Shown: positions 32,598-43,733 of the stretch, piece after piece
Numbering within the stretch: position 1 is the stretch's first letter
Layout of the letters: the number at the start of each line of letters is the position of its first letter
Source: Gentiana macrophylla
Taxonomy: Eukaryota > Streptophyta > Magnoliopsida > Gentianales > Gentianaceae
NCBI GenBank assembly: GCA_026214975.1
Contig: CM047810.1
Coordinates: forward strand, 41,994,113-42,058,112
Direction: 5' to 3'
Length of the DNA: 64,000 nucleotides
The notes under the pieces: generated by a model
What the model was told of the DNA's origin: nothing
The model's database searches: none
Seen by the model: the letters and a program-made list of their open reading frames with translations, nothing else
Program-made: the position numbers and the translations under genes

Positions 32598-33725
32598 TCA
32601 GTTGATCCTGAAAGTTTTCTAGGACAGGTAATAGCAATAGCATACCTGCATTATAGCTAGCTTTGCCTAGAACATGCTTGAATAAGGGAAAATAAGTTTA
32701 TAAAAAGTGAGTATTCCTAGAAACAAAGATATCTTTGTGGGTAATATCCAAGAATGGCTCCCTTGGAAGTGTTTGAGTTTCCAAAATAGACACAAGTTAT
32801 GCATCTGGTTCTGAATTGTTGAAGGGTGCCTGAAAAAACTAGACTACCAAACACCTTAAACCCATAAAAATTAGGCTTAGAACCATACAGTACTTTATAA
32901 GGAGTGCTTTCTTTTAATAAAGGTGTTTTTTTGTAGATTTATAAATTTAAAAACATACAGACAATAACCCAACATTCAATTGCAAGATTACTCTGGAATC
33001 ACAAGCCTCTGGCAACATTGAGCAAATGTTGATAATTTCTCTCAACAATGCCGTTTTGTTCATGTGTACTAACACAGGAAGTCTGATTAAATTATGCCAT
33101 TATGCTTATAAAAGGATCTCATCTGAAATTCAACACCATTATTAGACCTAATTACTTTTATAACCTTACCAAACTAGGTGGAAACAAATTTAACAGATGA
33201 CTTAACCAGCTCAAAAGTTTCAGACTTATGTCTCATTAGGAAAATCCAAGTAAATCTAAAGAAATCCTTAACGATAGTTATAAAATATTATTGACCATTT
33301 ACAGTAGGATGCCTCAAAGGTCTTCAAATATCCATATGCATAAGGTCAAAAGCAGATTTAACAACAATTGTACTTAAAGGAAAATGTTTCTTTTTCAATT
33401 TAGATAAGGCAAACAAAACACAAGTCATGTTCACAAAGTTTTACATCAGAAGACTTAGAGGAATGACTTGCAATCTATTGTCTGGTAGATGGACTAATAT
33501 ATAATGCCAAATAAGGTTTTAATCTACAGTATCAAATAAACAATTACTTTCTACTGAATTTCAAACATAACTAGAAACATCAGAGTCATAAACAAATTTC
33601 TGAATCAGGATGTAAAGTCCTCTATGCATCTCAGCTGAACCAATAACTTTTTCCTCTTGTTGTCATGCAAAACACACTTGTTAGCTGTGAAGATATATGC
33701 ATAATTTGAACTCTTTGTTAGTGTA
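32598..33725 (-). pseudogene. Host copia element: integrase remnant
   Basis: Minus-strand blocks in several frames give the copia integrase. CEHDLCFVC of the zinc-binding region is near 33395-33430, DLMHMDI near 33330-33355 (first catalytic Asp), then KSETFELVKS and VIRSNNGVEFQ near 33130-33230. THEQNGIVERNYQHLLNVA lies near 33005-33065 (catalytic Glu) and SPYKVLYGSKPNFYGFKVFGSLVF near 32850-32910. It is frameshifted and contains stops. It joins the protease part at 35436 across the solo LTR. Confidence 0.85.
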
Positions 33726-35425
33726 TGTTGGTCCCTTAGAAAGGCTAACACAAGTTTAGAGGGGGGTTAATAAACTTGTCACCAAAACTAGATTAATTAA
33801 CAATTAAGGTTCAATTTTAACTTGTGTGGAGTTGAGCTGACAAAACTGAGTCTAAGTCAAACTGACTTATACAAAACTGAATCAACCGGAAGCGGATATA
33901 AGTTTTAGCCTTTCTCTGGATCTTGTTGATTCTATAAGAAAAGGCTGAGTATGCTAAACTGAATTCTGGTGAATGTCAGTTTGTACTGTGTAGACTTATA
34001 ACAATCAGTTTTAGTATGCTGTATAAACAAATATAAATGCTGTAAAGATAAGTAAATGCGTAAAGTAAGTAGAGTAAGAATTATAGTGGTTCCAGGTGGT
34101 GTAATCCTGTCAGTCCACTCTTCCCTTGTGATGTAGGAGGAAAATTCCACTAGAACTCCTTGAGGTACGCTGTTACAAAAAGTCCTATACGATAGTCCAT
34201 GACTAATCCCTAGTGTCACTATCTAAACAACTAAAGAACAGGTTGAATGGCTGCTCTTCAACTGCTTGAACCACTGATCCTTAGAGGGTTGTAATGCCTC
34301 TTCACCAGCTACCACCACAAACACAGTCTACCCGACTGCAAAAGTCACAACTGTCCTTGGCAACTCCTTGACTAGATTGTTTCACAGTCTAAACCTTTGA
34401 TTGAGAATAAGAGTTGGGCTGAAAATTGATTCTTGCTTGTGGTTCTTCAAAGTGTCGAAATTTGGATATGATTGATGTAGCTTGAACACTTGAAGAAATT
34501 CTAGATATGATCTTGTTGAGCGCAGATATGATAGCAATTCGAATGAACTAGACTTGTGCACAAAAATGCTTGTAATCTTGTTAATTCGGTGTTTTATCCT
34601 TGGTACAAAGTCCTCTATTTATAGTGTGAGGTTCAACTTTCATCTTGCTTGAATTCGAATTGTATCAACGTCTATATTTTCAGATGTCAGGTGTCAGTGA
34701 CCGTTCTGACATGTCAGATCTTCCTCCAATAACAATCCTTGATTTACAACGTTCGAATGTACTTTCAGTTGCTTGGATGGCTGACTATAAAGCGAGTTTC
34801 GATCGCTTTATATCGAGTATGTCGATTTTCGATTTACTAAGCGACTTAGAGCATTAACTGAGTTTTTACTCTTCTTCAAAAGATCAGTACTCTATTTATC
34901 TGATGATATGTGACTGAATCAGATTACACCATTTCTTATAAAGATCATCTAAGATATCATTGTCCTTAATATACTTAGGTCTTCTTTCAAGATCCATAAA
35001 GTCAGTTCAGGCCATCACAGACTTACCTGAATTCTAACTTTACAGTCTCGGCTTAATATCTTCATTGAGTTTGAACCATCAGTTCTTCAATCTTCCTTGA
35101 CTGAGTCTGTGTCCCTCAGTTCTTCAAATACTGAGTTTGTTCCCTCAGCCTTCAGTTATAGATAAGCCAACCGAGTATGTGTCCCTCAGCGAACTTACCT
35201 TATTCAGTTATGAGTGAGTCTTCAGTTCTAGGTGTATATCTTCAGTCTTAAGTTTAGTTCCAGTTTTCTAGATGATTTCCAGTTTTCAGTTTTACGACAC
35301 TTCTATCTATTACAATGCTTGTCTGATATAACCTATACAATTATCAGACTCTAGTAAAACTTATACATTCAGTTCTAGACATCTTTTACATTTCCACTAT
35401 AACAGCTAGTTCCAGCACTTCATCA
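33726..35425 (-). mobile_element. Solo LTR, copia type
   Basis: On the minus strand it starts TGATGAAGTGC and ends GGACCAACA, with a TATA box (TATAAATAG, 34614-34624) and no second LTR or genes. GTGTA occurs on both sides (33721-33725 and 35431-35435), with five extra bases ATGGG between the LTR start and the right copy. Joining the flanks restores the copia protease-integrase region. It arose by recombination between two LTRs of a lost element. The end resembles the LTR end at 1-172. Confidence 0.78.
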
Positions 35426-35435
35426 ATGGGGTGTA

Positions 35436-35691
35436 AACAAACATGTTCTTGAATAAGATGAATCATCATCAAAACTAAATTGTATTTCCAATAGTGTAGG
35501 TAAAGACAACAAATTAAATCTGAATCCAGGAATGTACATGACATTATGCAAAGTCAAATCAGAACTAATCACAACTTGTCTTAACATGTACACCATTGTC
35601 ATTAGGCAATCATTCTCGCATGTTAACAATATGTTTAGAATTACTTAATCTAGAATAGGAACATACAACATGATTTGTGGCTGCAGAGTCC
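35436..35691 (-). pseudogene. Host copia element: protease remnant
   Basis: The minus strand encodes DSAATNHVVCSYS (copia protease active site, normally DSGAT; Gly changed to Ala) followed by SSDLTLHNVMYIPGFRFNLLSLPTL, the conserved region before the integrase zinc finger. Frameshifts are present. The right end is the AGTCC duplication of the next insertion. Confidence 0.82.
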
Positions 35692-38600
35692 TGTTGGATC
35701 GTATATGCGCAGTTATATATCCTAGAGGATAGGGGAGGGGTTGATTAGGATATTAAGGCTTTTTTCGGAGTTTTGAATATCTCAACCTAATATTGATAAT
35801 AAAATAGGCAGGAGATCTATTTAAGATCAACTTGTATAGGTTAAGTGTTTTTGTGATTGATATGATTCAAGATTTTAACGAGTTAAAACCTAATGAAATT
35901 AACATGCAAAGTTTAGGTGTATTTTTATTTATTTTCCAAACACATAAACCGTTTTTAATAGTTGCTTAGACTCTTCAAACAATCCTATGTGTCAAAGTAA
36001 ATTCCAAACACACACAACCTTCAGTAGATGATTTGGAGTTTACAAGTTACAATCAGATTTGCTTAAACAGAAAGTAAAATACAAGATGAATATTCTTGTT
36101 CTGACTTATTGAACTTTCAGATCACACTGTAGTGTATGAATCTCGATCAACAGTGACAAAGTCACAGAGATTCAAACACAATCTCATTTCGAAAATCAAT
36201 ACAGAAGAACGATACAACCTTTACTACTTTTATTACCAAGTTCTAAAAACAAAACACAAATGAAAGTTAGAAACTTGAAAGCAAAAGTAAAACGAGAACT
36301 CGCTAAAGACGAACCCTACGGTTAAGGGTGAGAGATAAGAACAACTGGTGCCAGAAACAAGCTTCAGGAAATCCAAAGCTCAAGCTAGATTCCCAAGGAT
36401 ATCACCTCAACCGATTCCAACCTTGAATCACGCAGATTGATTCAAGATGAAACCCTAACTCACTTTCTGAGTCGAAGTAAACAGAAATCAAGTACCAGTA
36501 AAAAATTCGTAAATACAAGGAAGTTTTTAGTAAATATGAAAATGTTTGATCAGTTTGTTGTTATATCAGTTTGGTGTCTTTGGGATTTTGTAGTCAAATA
36601 GTGGAGATAGCACTAAATTACTTAAGATTGAAAAGGTTGTGTATTTAATGCAATGACTTATAATACCAAATGACAGACATAGAAAACTGTAATGTCAGAA
36701 GACTCTTGCCATTAACTTTAAATTCGGATGACCCTTTATGTAGGAAAACTTTTGAATTTCAAAGCAATTATTAGTTTTGTTTCCAAACAGACAACTCATT
36801 AGTTACCAAGGTTCATTAAATGCGTTGATACTGTATATGACACGGTTAATAATAATTTGAATTACATTTTCATAGATTTTGATTAATACGCAGAATGTAT
36901 AACATTATCAAAATATGACTTTATACAGTTTTAATATATAAATGCATATGCAACTAAATGGGGAAAGGGTTGGTGAATAAAATCCCAAAGTGGAAATATT
37001 AGGAGTAAGAACATGTTATGAATATAGATATAAGTTCATTACATACTAATCCGAAGGCACAGGAAACCGGATAATGCATCATCTCTGTTATTTTGAACAT
37101 ACTCAAAATTCGTAACAGATCCACATGAAGTATATCATTTCAGAGAGATTAATACTTCAGGTTTGACTAATAAATCAATTTGATTTCATCAAACCTTAGA
37201 ACCGAGAGGACATGCATCCATATACGATTATCACTTAGGATCAACAACACCAACATGTATCAATTGTATGGTCATATGATTCATTAACTAGCACGTCACA
37301 AGATATGTACTAATTTCATCATAATAAGAAGTGTTATAAAAAGCGCAAAAGGCGATCGCCTAGGCCCAAAGCGCACCCAGCGTCTCAAACATATACCTAG
37401 GCGACCTCTGTTTGGGCGATCGGGTCTTCAGGCGGTCATGGGCGGTCTGGGCGACCTAGGCGATTAGGGTTCCATCCAGGCGAACATCCAAGTTTTCCCA
37501 AGTGTTTAGACAAGAAAGAGGCATATAGAACACTCATACCTTGATAGTTGATCTTCTTTGGGCAATAATGATGAAGTAGTGTATCAATTTCCCACAATGA
37601 GCTCCCGGCACAAAAACACAACTGTTAAAAGCTTTGTAAACTAGAATTCTTCGGATCAATTCATCCAAAGTAAAGATATTACACTCTAAAGTTTTCCCCC
37701 AAACTGTAAAAAGCTATTACTCTGAATGTTGTAACTCAAGAGACTTGTACTCAGACTAGTGTAACCCTAAAACCCCTTAAAACCCTAAAACCGCCTAAGC
37801 GCCCCAGTAGCGTACCGACTTCGCCTAGCGAGTTTTAGAACATTGATAATAAGGATATAATACTTCATCTTTAATTATTATAAACTTGTATAATAATCAA
37901 ATAAGTAAAATATCAAGATTGAATCATAAATCGAAACATAGACAACTCGATTTCATCAATCTATTACACTTGAATCATTAATCGAGAAAATATTCGACGA
38001 TTTCTTCTATCATTTTACTCGAATACTGGAAAGATAAAAAGCAGAGGTCAAAGCTATTATACCTTAGCCAGATCAAGATGAATCTGGACTATACATGCGG
38101 AGAAGTGTATGCTCGAGAACCGATGGGAAGAAAGTCAACATCTTTCTTTGTAGGATTCTCGAAATGTACAGATTCCAGGCAGAGAGAGTTTATTTAACTA
38201 CCATGGAGCTAGATCGTCACTCATTTAGAGTACCATGCCGGAATATGGACTGCAACAAGAACGAGCATCGATCTCTGTAGTTGTCGACCCAAAGGTCAGA
38301 CTTTTCTCATCATCGGACGATACAGAGGTTTCATCAAAGACTGAGTAGTCTTCTCAGCAATTTGAAAACGAGTTGTAGTAGAAAATGAATCAGAATGGTA
38401 GTTCATGAACTCTCAGGAGAATATGCATCGATTGAGAGAGAAATTCAAGACAAAAGACTTTGATTGTGTTAATCAAAGTGTATAAGGCATAATTGAGGCA
38501 TAGGTCATAAGAATCAATTGATGAATCGAGACAAGGAGTAAAGGAACAAAGGAGAATAAAAGCGCCAAAGATCTCGGGAATAAGAAATTAGGGCAACCGA

Positions 38601-39049
38601 GTTATGTGTAATGGAATAGATAGGTTTATACGGTGTAGGGTTTTATTGGGGTGATAGAATGGTAGTGGATAATAGGCCCGGTAAATTTAATTTTAAATAG
38701 GCCAAATAGTGTAGTAAGTCCGGTATGCCGGATGTAAGATAGTGTTGGCCCAATATGTAGTATCTATATAAAATCCTTACTGGACTTAAGAAATGTTTGA
38801 GCCCAAATTATTATACTTTAATTATAACACCATGTCATATAGTTTAATGATAGAAGAAATATCATCTAGAGTTTTAATCATTTATGGTGTATAATTCATG
38901 GTACATGCAAAACAAATAAATGCCTTTGTAAATCATAAGACTTCTTGGCAGGATTAGTAACAGGTAAATTATAAATGACACATAAATAAGGTTCTGTAAA
39001 ATTAATCAAACCATATATAGATCATTGTGGGCATAATAATATCCCAACA
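35692..39049. mobile_element. LTR-type insertion, probably a large solo LTR
   Basis: Ends TGTTGGATCG and TATCCCAACA form the usual TGTTGG/CCAACA termini, and AGTCC flanks both sides (35687-35691, 39050-39054). Without the nested MITE it is 2.83 kb. I see no pair of LTRs and no coding blocks inside, so it is either a large solo LTR or a non-autonomous element whose LTRs I cannot separate. The remaining sequence is AT-rich with no credible gene. Confidence 0.7.
37329..37845. mobile_element. hAT-type MITE nested in the LTR insertion
   Basis: Flanked by the exact 8-bp duplication ATAATAAG (37321-37328 and 37846-37853). Termini AGTGTTATAAAA and, inverted, AATGTTCTAAAA match the CAGTGTTCTAAAA style of plant hAT elements. 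The ends are rich in GGCGATCGCC / CCTAGGCG words, while the centre encodes nothing recognisable. Confidence 0.82.
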
Positions 39050-39054
39050 AGTCC

Positions 39055-40238
39055 AAGATCCATTGTGTATGTTTTACCAAGTTAGTTTCACTTGATCCTT
39101 GAGCAAGTGAGAAGTGAGTGTACAGTTCATGGATCTGGTTTAATGCTTGGGTGGTTGATCAGAATTGAGACGACTCAACAATCTTTCAAATTGTTGTGAA
39201 GTGAGACCTTGAAACCTGGATCTACCCTGTCTGATCGATATCTTGATTCTCCCCACCAGTATAATGATCTGAAATTGTCTGATCCACCTTGCTAGCTCTT
39301 CTCTTAGACTTGAAACCAGGTGGATATCCATGTTTCTTGGAGCAATTATCTTCACTATAGCCACTAAATCCACAAAAAGCGCACAAAAGCTTCTCCTTAT
39401 TCTTATTCTTTAAATTGTTGATGTACATACTTCTTGATTGATCTAGTGTGTTGAATTGGTTAGTGTTGACCCAAGACTGATCAGCTCTATCACTTCTTCC
39501 TTGAGCATATCTCTGAGTAGCCATGACTGTAGATTCTTGATTCTTCAACTTGTTGGAAGCATAAGTTTTATGCCTCTCAAACTTGATTTCCATTGCAAAA
39601 GCATCTTGAATCTCAGGAAAAGGCACTAATAACATTGCTTGAGACACCATTGGCTCAAATTCCTCTCTTAGCCCTTTCTAAAGTCCCATCACATGTTCAA
39701 CCTCTATGTGATCCAGCAATATTTTCATAGCATCACAATGGCACTGAGGCTCACAAGTGCATGAGGGACTGGGTCTGGTTATCTTGATCTCTTCCTAGAG
39801 AGTCATGAGCTTTGTGAAATATTCATTGAATAGTTTCGTTGTTTCACATAATTTACTTCCTCGCAAAGATCAGAAAGTTTGAAAACGTCCACACTAGAGA
39901 ATCTATCTTTAAGATTCTTCTAGACAACCTGAGCATTTCCTAAATACAAGAAACTTTGGGATATTATATTCTCAACATAATTAAGATCCAAGTTCTGACC
40001 ATCGAATCACATTGCCTCCAAAATGTGAATTCACTTGAACTTGCCTCTGGTTTATTGATTGTACCATCAACAAAACCATATTTGTTCTTCATAATCCAAG
40101 CCATCTCCATAGACATCTTCCAATGATGGTGATTGTTGCCATCTAGGAATGGTTGAACCAAAGACACCGAAGAAGGATTTCGTTTGGATGAAGATAGAAA
40201 GAACTATAATGGCTTAGGTCTTGCTTCTTCACCGCCAT
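39055..40238 (-). pseudogene. Host copia element: gag remnant
   Basis: The start codon is at 40238 on the minus strand (MAVKK), soon followed by a frameshift. LDGNNHHHWKMSMEMAW and KNKYGFVDGTINKPE at about 40050-40150 match the N-terminal domain of copia gag of the Retrofit/Ale type. The frame at 39222-39650 ends with a CCHC knuckle (CAFCGFSGYSEDNCSKKHGYPPG). Gag would coat the element RNA. Stops and shifts make it non-functional. Confidence 0.83.
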
Positions 40239-40397
40239 GGCTACAAGTTTCTAGAAAACATTCAAAAACAATCAAGAACTCAATCCAACTAGAAAATTTC
40301 GCATAATACTCTCAAGATTCTATGAAAATTTAGAAAAAAAAACAATCGAAGAAAAGCGTCAAGTTTCTCCAAAATTAGCGTAAATTCAACTTGAAAT

Positions 40398-40408
40398 GCT
40401 CGATACCA
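40398..40408 (-). other. Host copia primer binding site (initiator Met tRNA)
   Basis: The minus strand reads TGGTATCGAGC directly next to the LTR, close to TGGTATCAGAGC, the standard site for initiator tRNA-Met. Confidence 0.75.
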
Positions 40409-40792
40409 TGTTGAACTATATGAAACATAAAGTAAAGACGAAATAAAACGTGGAATCCTCATTAATCAGAAAGTGTTCAATTTAAATTACATGATGTTAA
40501 TGGTAGAGTATTTATATATGATACACTTCCCAAGTTGGTTACAAACGGTAATAATCAGTTACAACAGAAAACATTTACATCAGCTTCGTTTCTCAGAAGA
40601 TTTGATGATTCTTAGTTCATTCTTCTAATCTGATGCCTTCATGTCGGATGTCTCTGTTCGGCTAACTGTTTCAGATCTGATTTTTTTTCTTTTCAGTTGA
40701 TTCTTCCATTCAATTGATACCTCTATTATGCTGATTGTTTCAGCCGTGAATCTGATACCAGAAGTGTATGCACATCCTACTTGCATCCAACA
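40409..40792 (-). repeat. Host copia 5' LTR (384 bp)
   Basis: Starts TGTTGGATGC and ends GTTCAACA on the minus strand, with a TATA box (CATATATAAATAC, about 40508-40520). This marks the true right boundary of the nested stack. The partner 3' LTR is not in the window, as the element is cut at 172. Confidence 0.82.
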
Positions 40793-42060
40793 CTCATTTA
40801 TCCATATTATATATGTTAACACATAGAGGTACCATACACAAGTCATTACACAACTTTTCAAACGATATCTCTGAAAGAGGCTTCGTTAAAATATTTGACA
40901 CTTGTTGTGCACTCGGCACAAACTCAACATAAATAAAACCATTTGATACGTGATCACGTGTGAAATGATACCTAAATCGATGTGTTTGGCTCGGGAGTGT
41001 AATACTGGATTGTGCTCCAAGTTAATTGTGTTGTACTATCGTAGTAAATATGGACCTTGGGATAGTAATGCCAAAATCAGCAAGCTTCTGTTTGAGCTAG
41101 GGGAGTTGGGCACAACTACTTAAAGCCACATGCTCGGCCTTGGTAGCACTCAAAGAAAACACTAGTCTACTTATTAAAATACCAAGAGGTGAGTATTTTG
41201 CCTAAAAATTGGCTAGTGCCACTAGTACTGTTCCGTTCAACTCTACAGCCACTATAATCGGCATCACTATGAGCGAGAAGGGTGAATGTGGAACTCTTGG
41301 AATACCATAGACGTAGTGTTGGTGTGTGTCTAAGGTATCTAAAGATTTTCTTAACAACATTATAGTGTGATACTTTAGGGTTTGATTAAAATTGTGCACA
41401 TAAGCATACATCAAACATAATATCGGGACATGAAGTAGTCAAATATAGAAGTGATCCTATCATCGAACGATATAGGCGTGAGTCAAACAATTTCCCTTGT
41501 TCATCAAGTGTAAGTTTGACCGTGTAGCTCATAAGAGTTGTTGCTAGTTTAAGGATGTCAAACTTGAACTTGGTGAACATTCACATATATACTTCATCTG
41601 ACTTATGTGAATATTAGTTTGTTTGTTTGATTTGTAAACCTAAGAAGAACGTGAGTTCTCTTATGGCGCACATCTCAAACTATGAGGTCATAAGGTTCGC
41701 AAACTCGGTGCAAAGGTCAAGGTTGGTAGACCCAAAGATGACGCCATCTACATAAACCTGAGCGATCGGGATATATGTTCCATGTTTGTGGAGAAACAAG
41801 GTATTATCAACCCCGCCTCTACAAAATCCATGTTCCAAAGAATAAAGATGACAACCGGTCATACCAAGCATGGGGTGCTTGTTTCAAGCCATAAAGAGTT
41901 TTCTAAATATGGTAAACATATAAAGTTAGTTATTTTCACGTTTTCTGGTGCAAATGCCACGTTATCAATGACAATTGGAGATTGGATAAGTTTTCATCAA
42001 AGCCAATATAGTGCACATTTGTGGGATATTCTGAAATTCTAGGACTTATAGATGCTTCGA
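40793..42060 (-). pseudogene. Second copia remnant (Sirevirus-like) RT and RNase H
   Basis: On the minus strand, LEHGFCRGGVDNTLFLHKHG with YVDGVIFGSTN (YVDD box with the second Asp changed to Gly) lies at 41680-41871. LYRSMIGSLLYLTTSCPDIMFDVCLCA is at 41386-41580, the SDADYSGC / RNST type RNase H start near 41220-41270, and SRAKHIDL and LTKPLSE near 40875-41000. The order and wording are those of Sirevirus-type copia elements. Several frameshifts occur. No LTR could be assigned on the left. Confidence 0.8.
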
Positions 42061-42206
42061 TCCAATGTCCCAAAGTTAGTTATTTGCATGTTTTAATTTT
42101 GCAAATGTCACGTTCCCGATGACGAGGGAGTTTGGATAATCTTGCATCAAAATCAATAGACTGCACACTGGTTGGATATCATGGAAACTCTCGGACTAAT
42201 AGTGAA
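41932..42206. repeat. Two degenerate tandem copies, about 140 bp
   Basis: AAAGTTAGTTATTT starts at 41932 and again at 42072. Both copies continue with GCAAATG.CACGTT, GATGAC/AATGAC, TTGGATAA and TTGC/TTTCATCAAA. No function is evident. Confidence 0.6.
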
Positions 42207-42703
42207 GAAAAACAGAATACAACAGAAGTAAAATTGAAACTGATTGTTTTATTGGATTATATAAAAAGCTTATTGTAGACCTCTAATATCGAAGAAAACT
42301 TAAAGATAAATGAAAGATTTATCATTATTGATAAACCTTTGAATTCAAACTTTAAATAAAATTATCTAGAAATATCTTATTTGAACCTAACTTAATCATA
42401 ACAAAACATCATCTCCATCTTTTCTGTGATTTTATCTGATGTGATTTTATCTGATGACATCTCTTCTATGACTTTATCTTCTACCCTAGCTTTTGGAAGA
42501 GATGGTAATTCAACATGATATCAGAGCAGGATGTCTTGAGTTCAAGCCCGCTCCAAGGATAGTTTTCCCAACAAAAAAAAATCCCCAAGTGTTGGGCCCT
42601 CGATTATATATGCCCACACTTGAGGGGATGTATTGAGATATAATGTTGTTAATTATCTACCTCCTCATAAGCTTAAGTTTTTAGGAGAAACGGTAGTTCA
42701 ACA
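42207..42703 (+). mobile_element. TRIM-like or LTR remnant with Met-tRNA primer site
   Basis: GGTAATTCAACA (ending at 42525) is followed directly by TGATATCAGAGCAGG (42526-42540), an LTR end and an initiator Met-tRNA primer site. About 90 bp later a G-rich tract (TGAGGGGA) precedes a short segment (42629-42703) that ends in GGTAGTTCAACA, like the first. This is the layout of terminal-repeat retrotransposons in miniature. A TATA-like word (TTATATAAAAAG) is at 42255-42266. The upstream LTR border is not clear. Confidence 0.5.
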
Positions 42704-43733
42704 AATAGATGCTACAATCCAATCCCCCGGCGTATCATTGAATTTATTCATGTAACTTTTGTTGAATCGTCTTCCATGACTAATCTTGTGATCGAGAATG
42801 TTGAACCTTTAGAACATGACTTAACAAATCCGTACTTAAAGGTTGAATCCGATCGTCTGTCTACTGCTATTAATTGATCATGAAAATTCTTGTGTTTTTT
42901 CTTTTTTGGTGTGGCTATAGTCCAATCATGATTTTTACACGGAAAAAAAAAACACGATTTTATCAAAATATGTAATCATTCTCTATAGGGCATGTTTGAT
43001 ATAGAGAAAAATTAAGAAAAGAAAATTGTTGAGAATAGACCTGAGAAATGAAAAGTTGAGAAAAGAAAAAAAAATAGATTATCACCATCTGCTTGAGTAT
43101 GCAGAGAAAGATGCTGAGAATAAAATTGATTCTCAAGTATGTGAAGGGAAATAGGACTTTTCTATTCTCCATAAAAGGCTAAGAATTGAAAAAGAAAAAA
43201 GAACCACATTTTGAAAGGAAGGTAGTAAGTTGAGAAAACATGTTTGTCTTTTCTTCGGTAACCGAACATATCGAAATTGAGAAAAGAAACATTTTTCTCC
43301 CTACCAAACACGCTCGTAGTCTCTGATATCAAAATATACGACCTTTGACCTTTGCAACCTTATATTAATTGTTATTGTTTACAAGTTATGATTAGTCAAA
43401 GTAAAATAAAACTTCTCCCTTTTTTTTAAAATTACTATGGTTGGTTCTGGCAATAAATTAGAATTAAGGGTAAAACGGGAAAGAACAAAAAAAAGGTAGT
43501 GAATCACACGTCATAGAAAGCGACTTTCGAACTAAATAGACCAAAAATAAAATTCGTGGAAAACAAAGCTGATAGACAACACTCACCTATTTCAACAACT
43601 TAATGCAGTAATATCTGAAAACGAAAAGACAAATGCTCCACCAAAAAGGGGAAGGATTTCTTGTAGGAAAAGGAAAGAATAAGAAAAAAAGTAAAACAAA
43701 TAGATAGATGTAATGTAGATAGATAGAATCTCA
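42704..43733. other. Intergenic region with one MITE
   Basis: No gene is seen apart from the 3' untranslated part of the methionine synthase transcript, which must lie below 43734. The only recognisable structure is the MITE at 42988-43315. Confidence 0.5.
42988..43315. mobile_element. MITE, superfamily unclear
   Basis: Ends GGGCATGTTTGATATAGAG and, inverted, GAGCGTGTTTGGTAGGGAG, both followed by AAAAAT and AAGAAAAG-like runs, form an imperfect inverted repeat of about 35 bp. The interior is A/G-rich and noncoding. A target duplication is not convincing. Confidence 0.6.
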
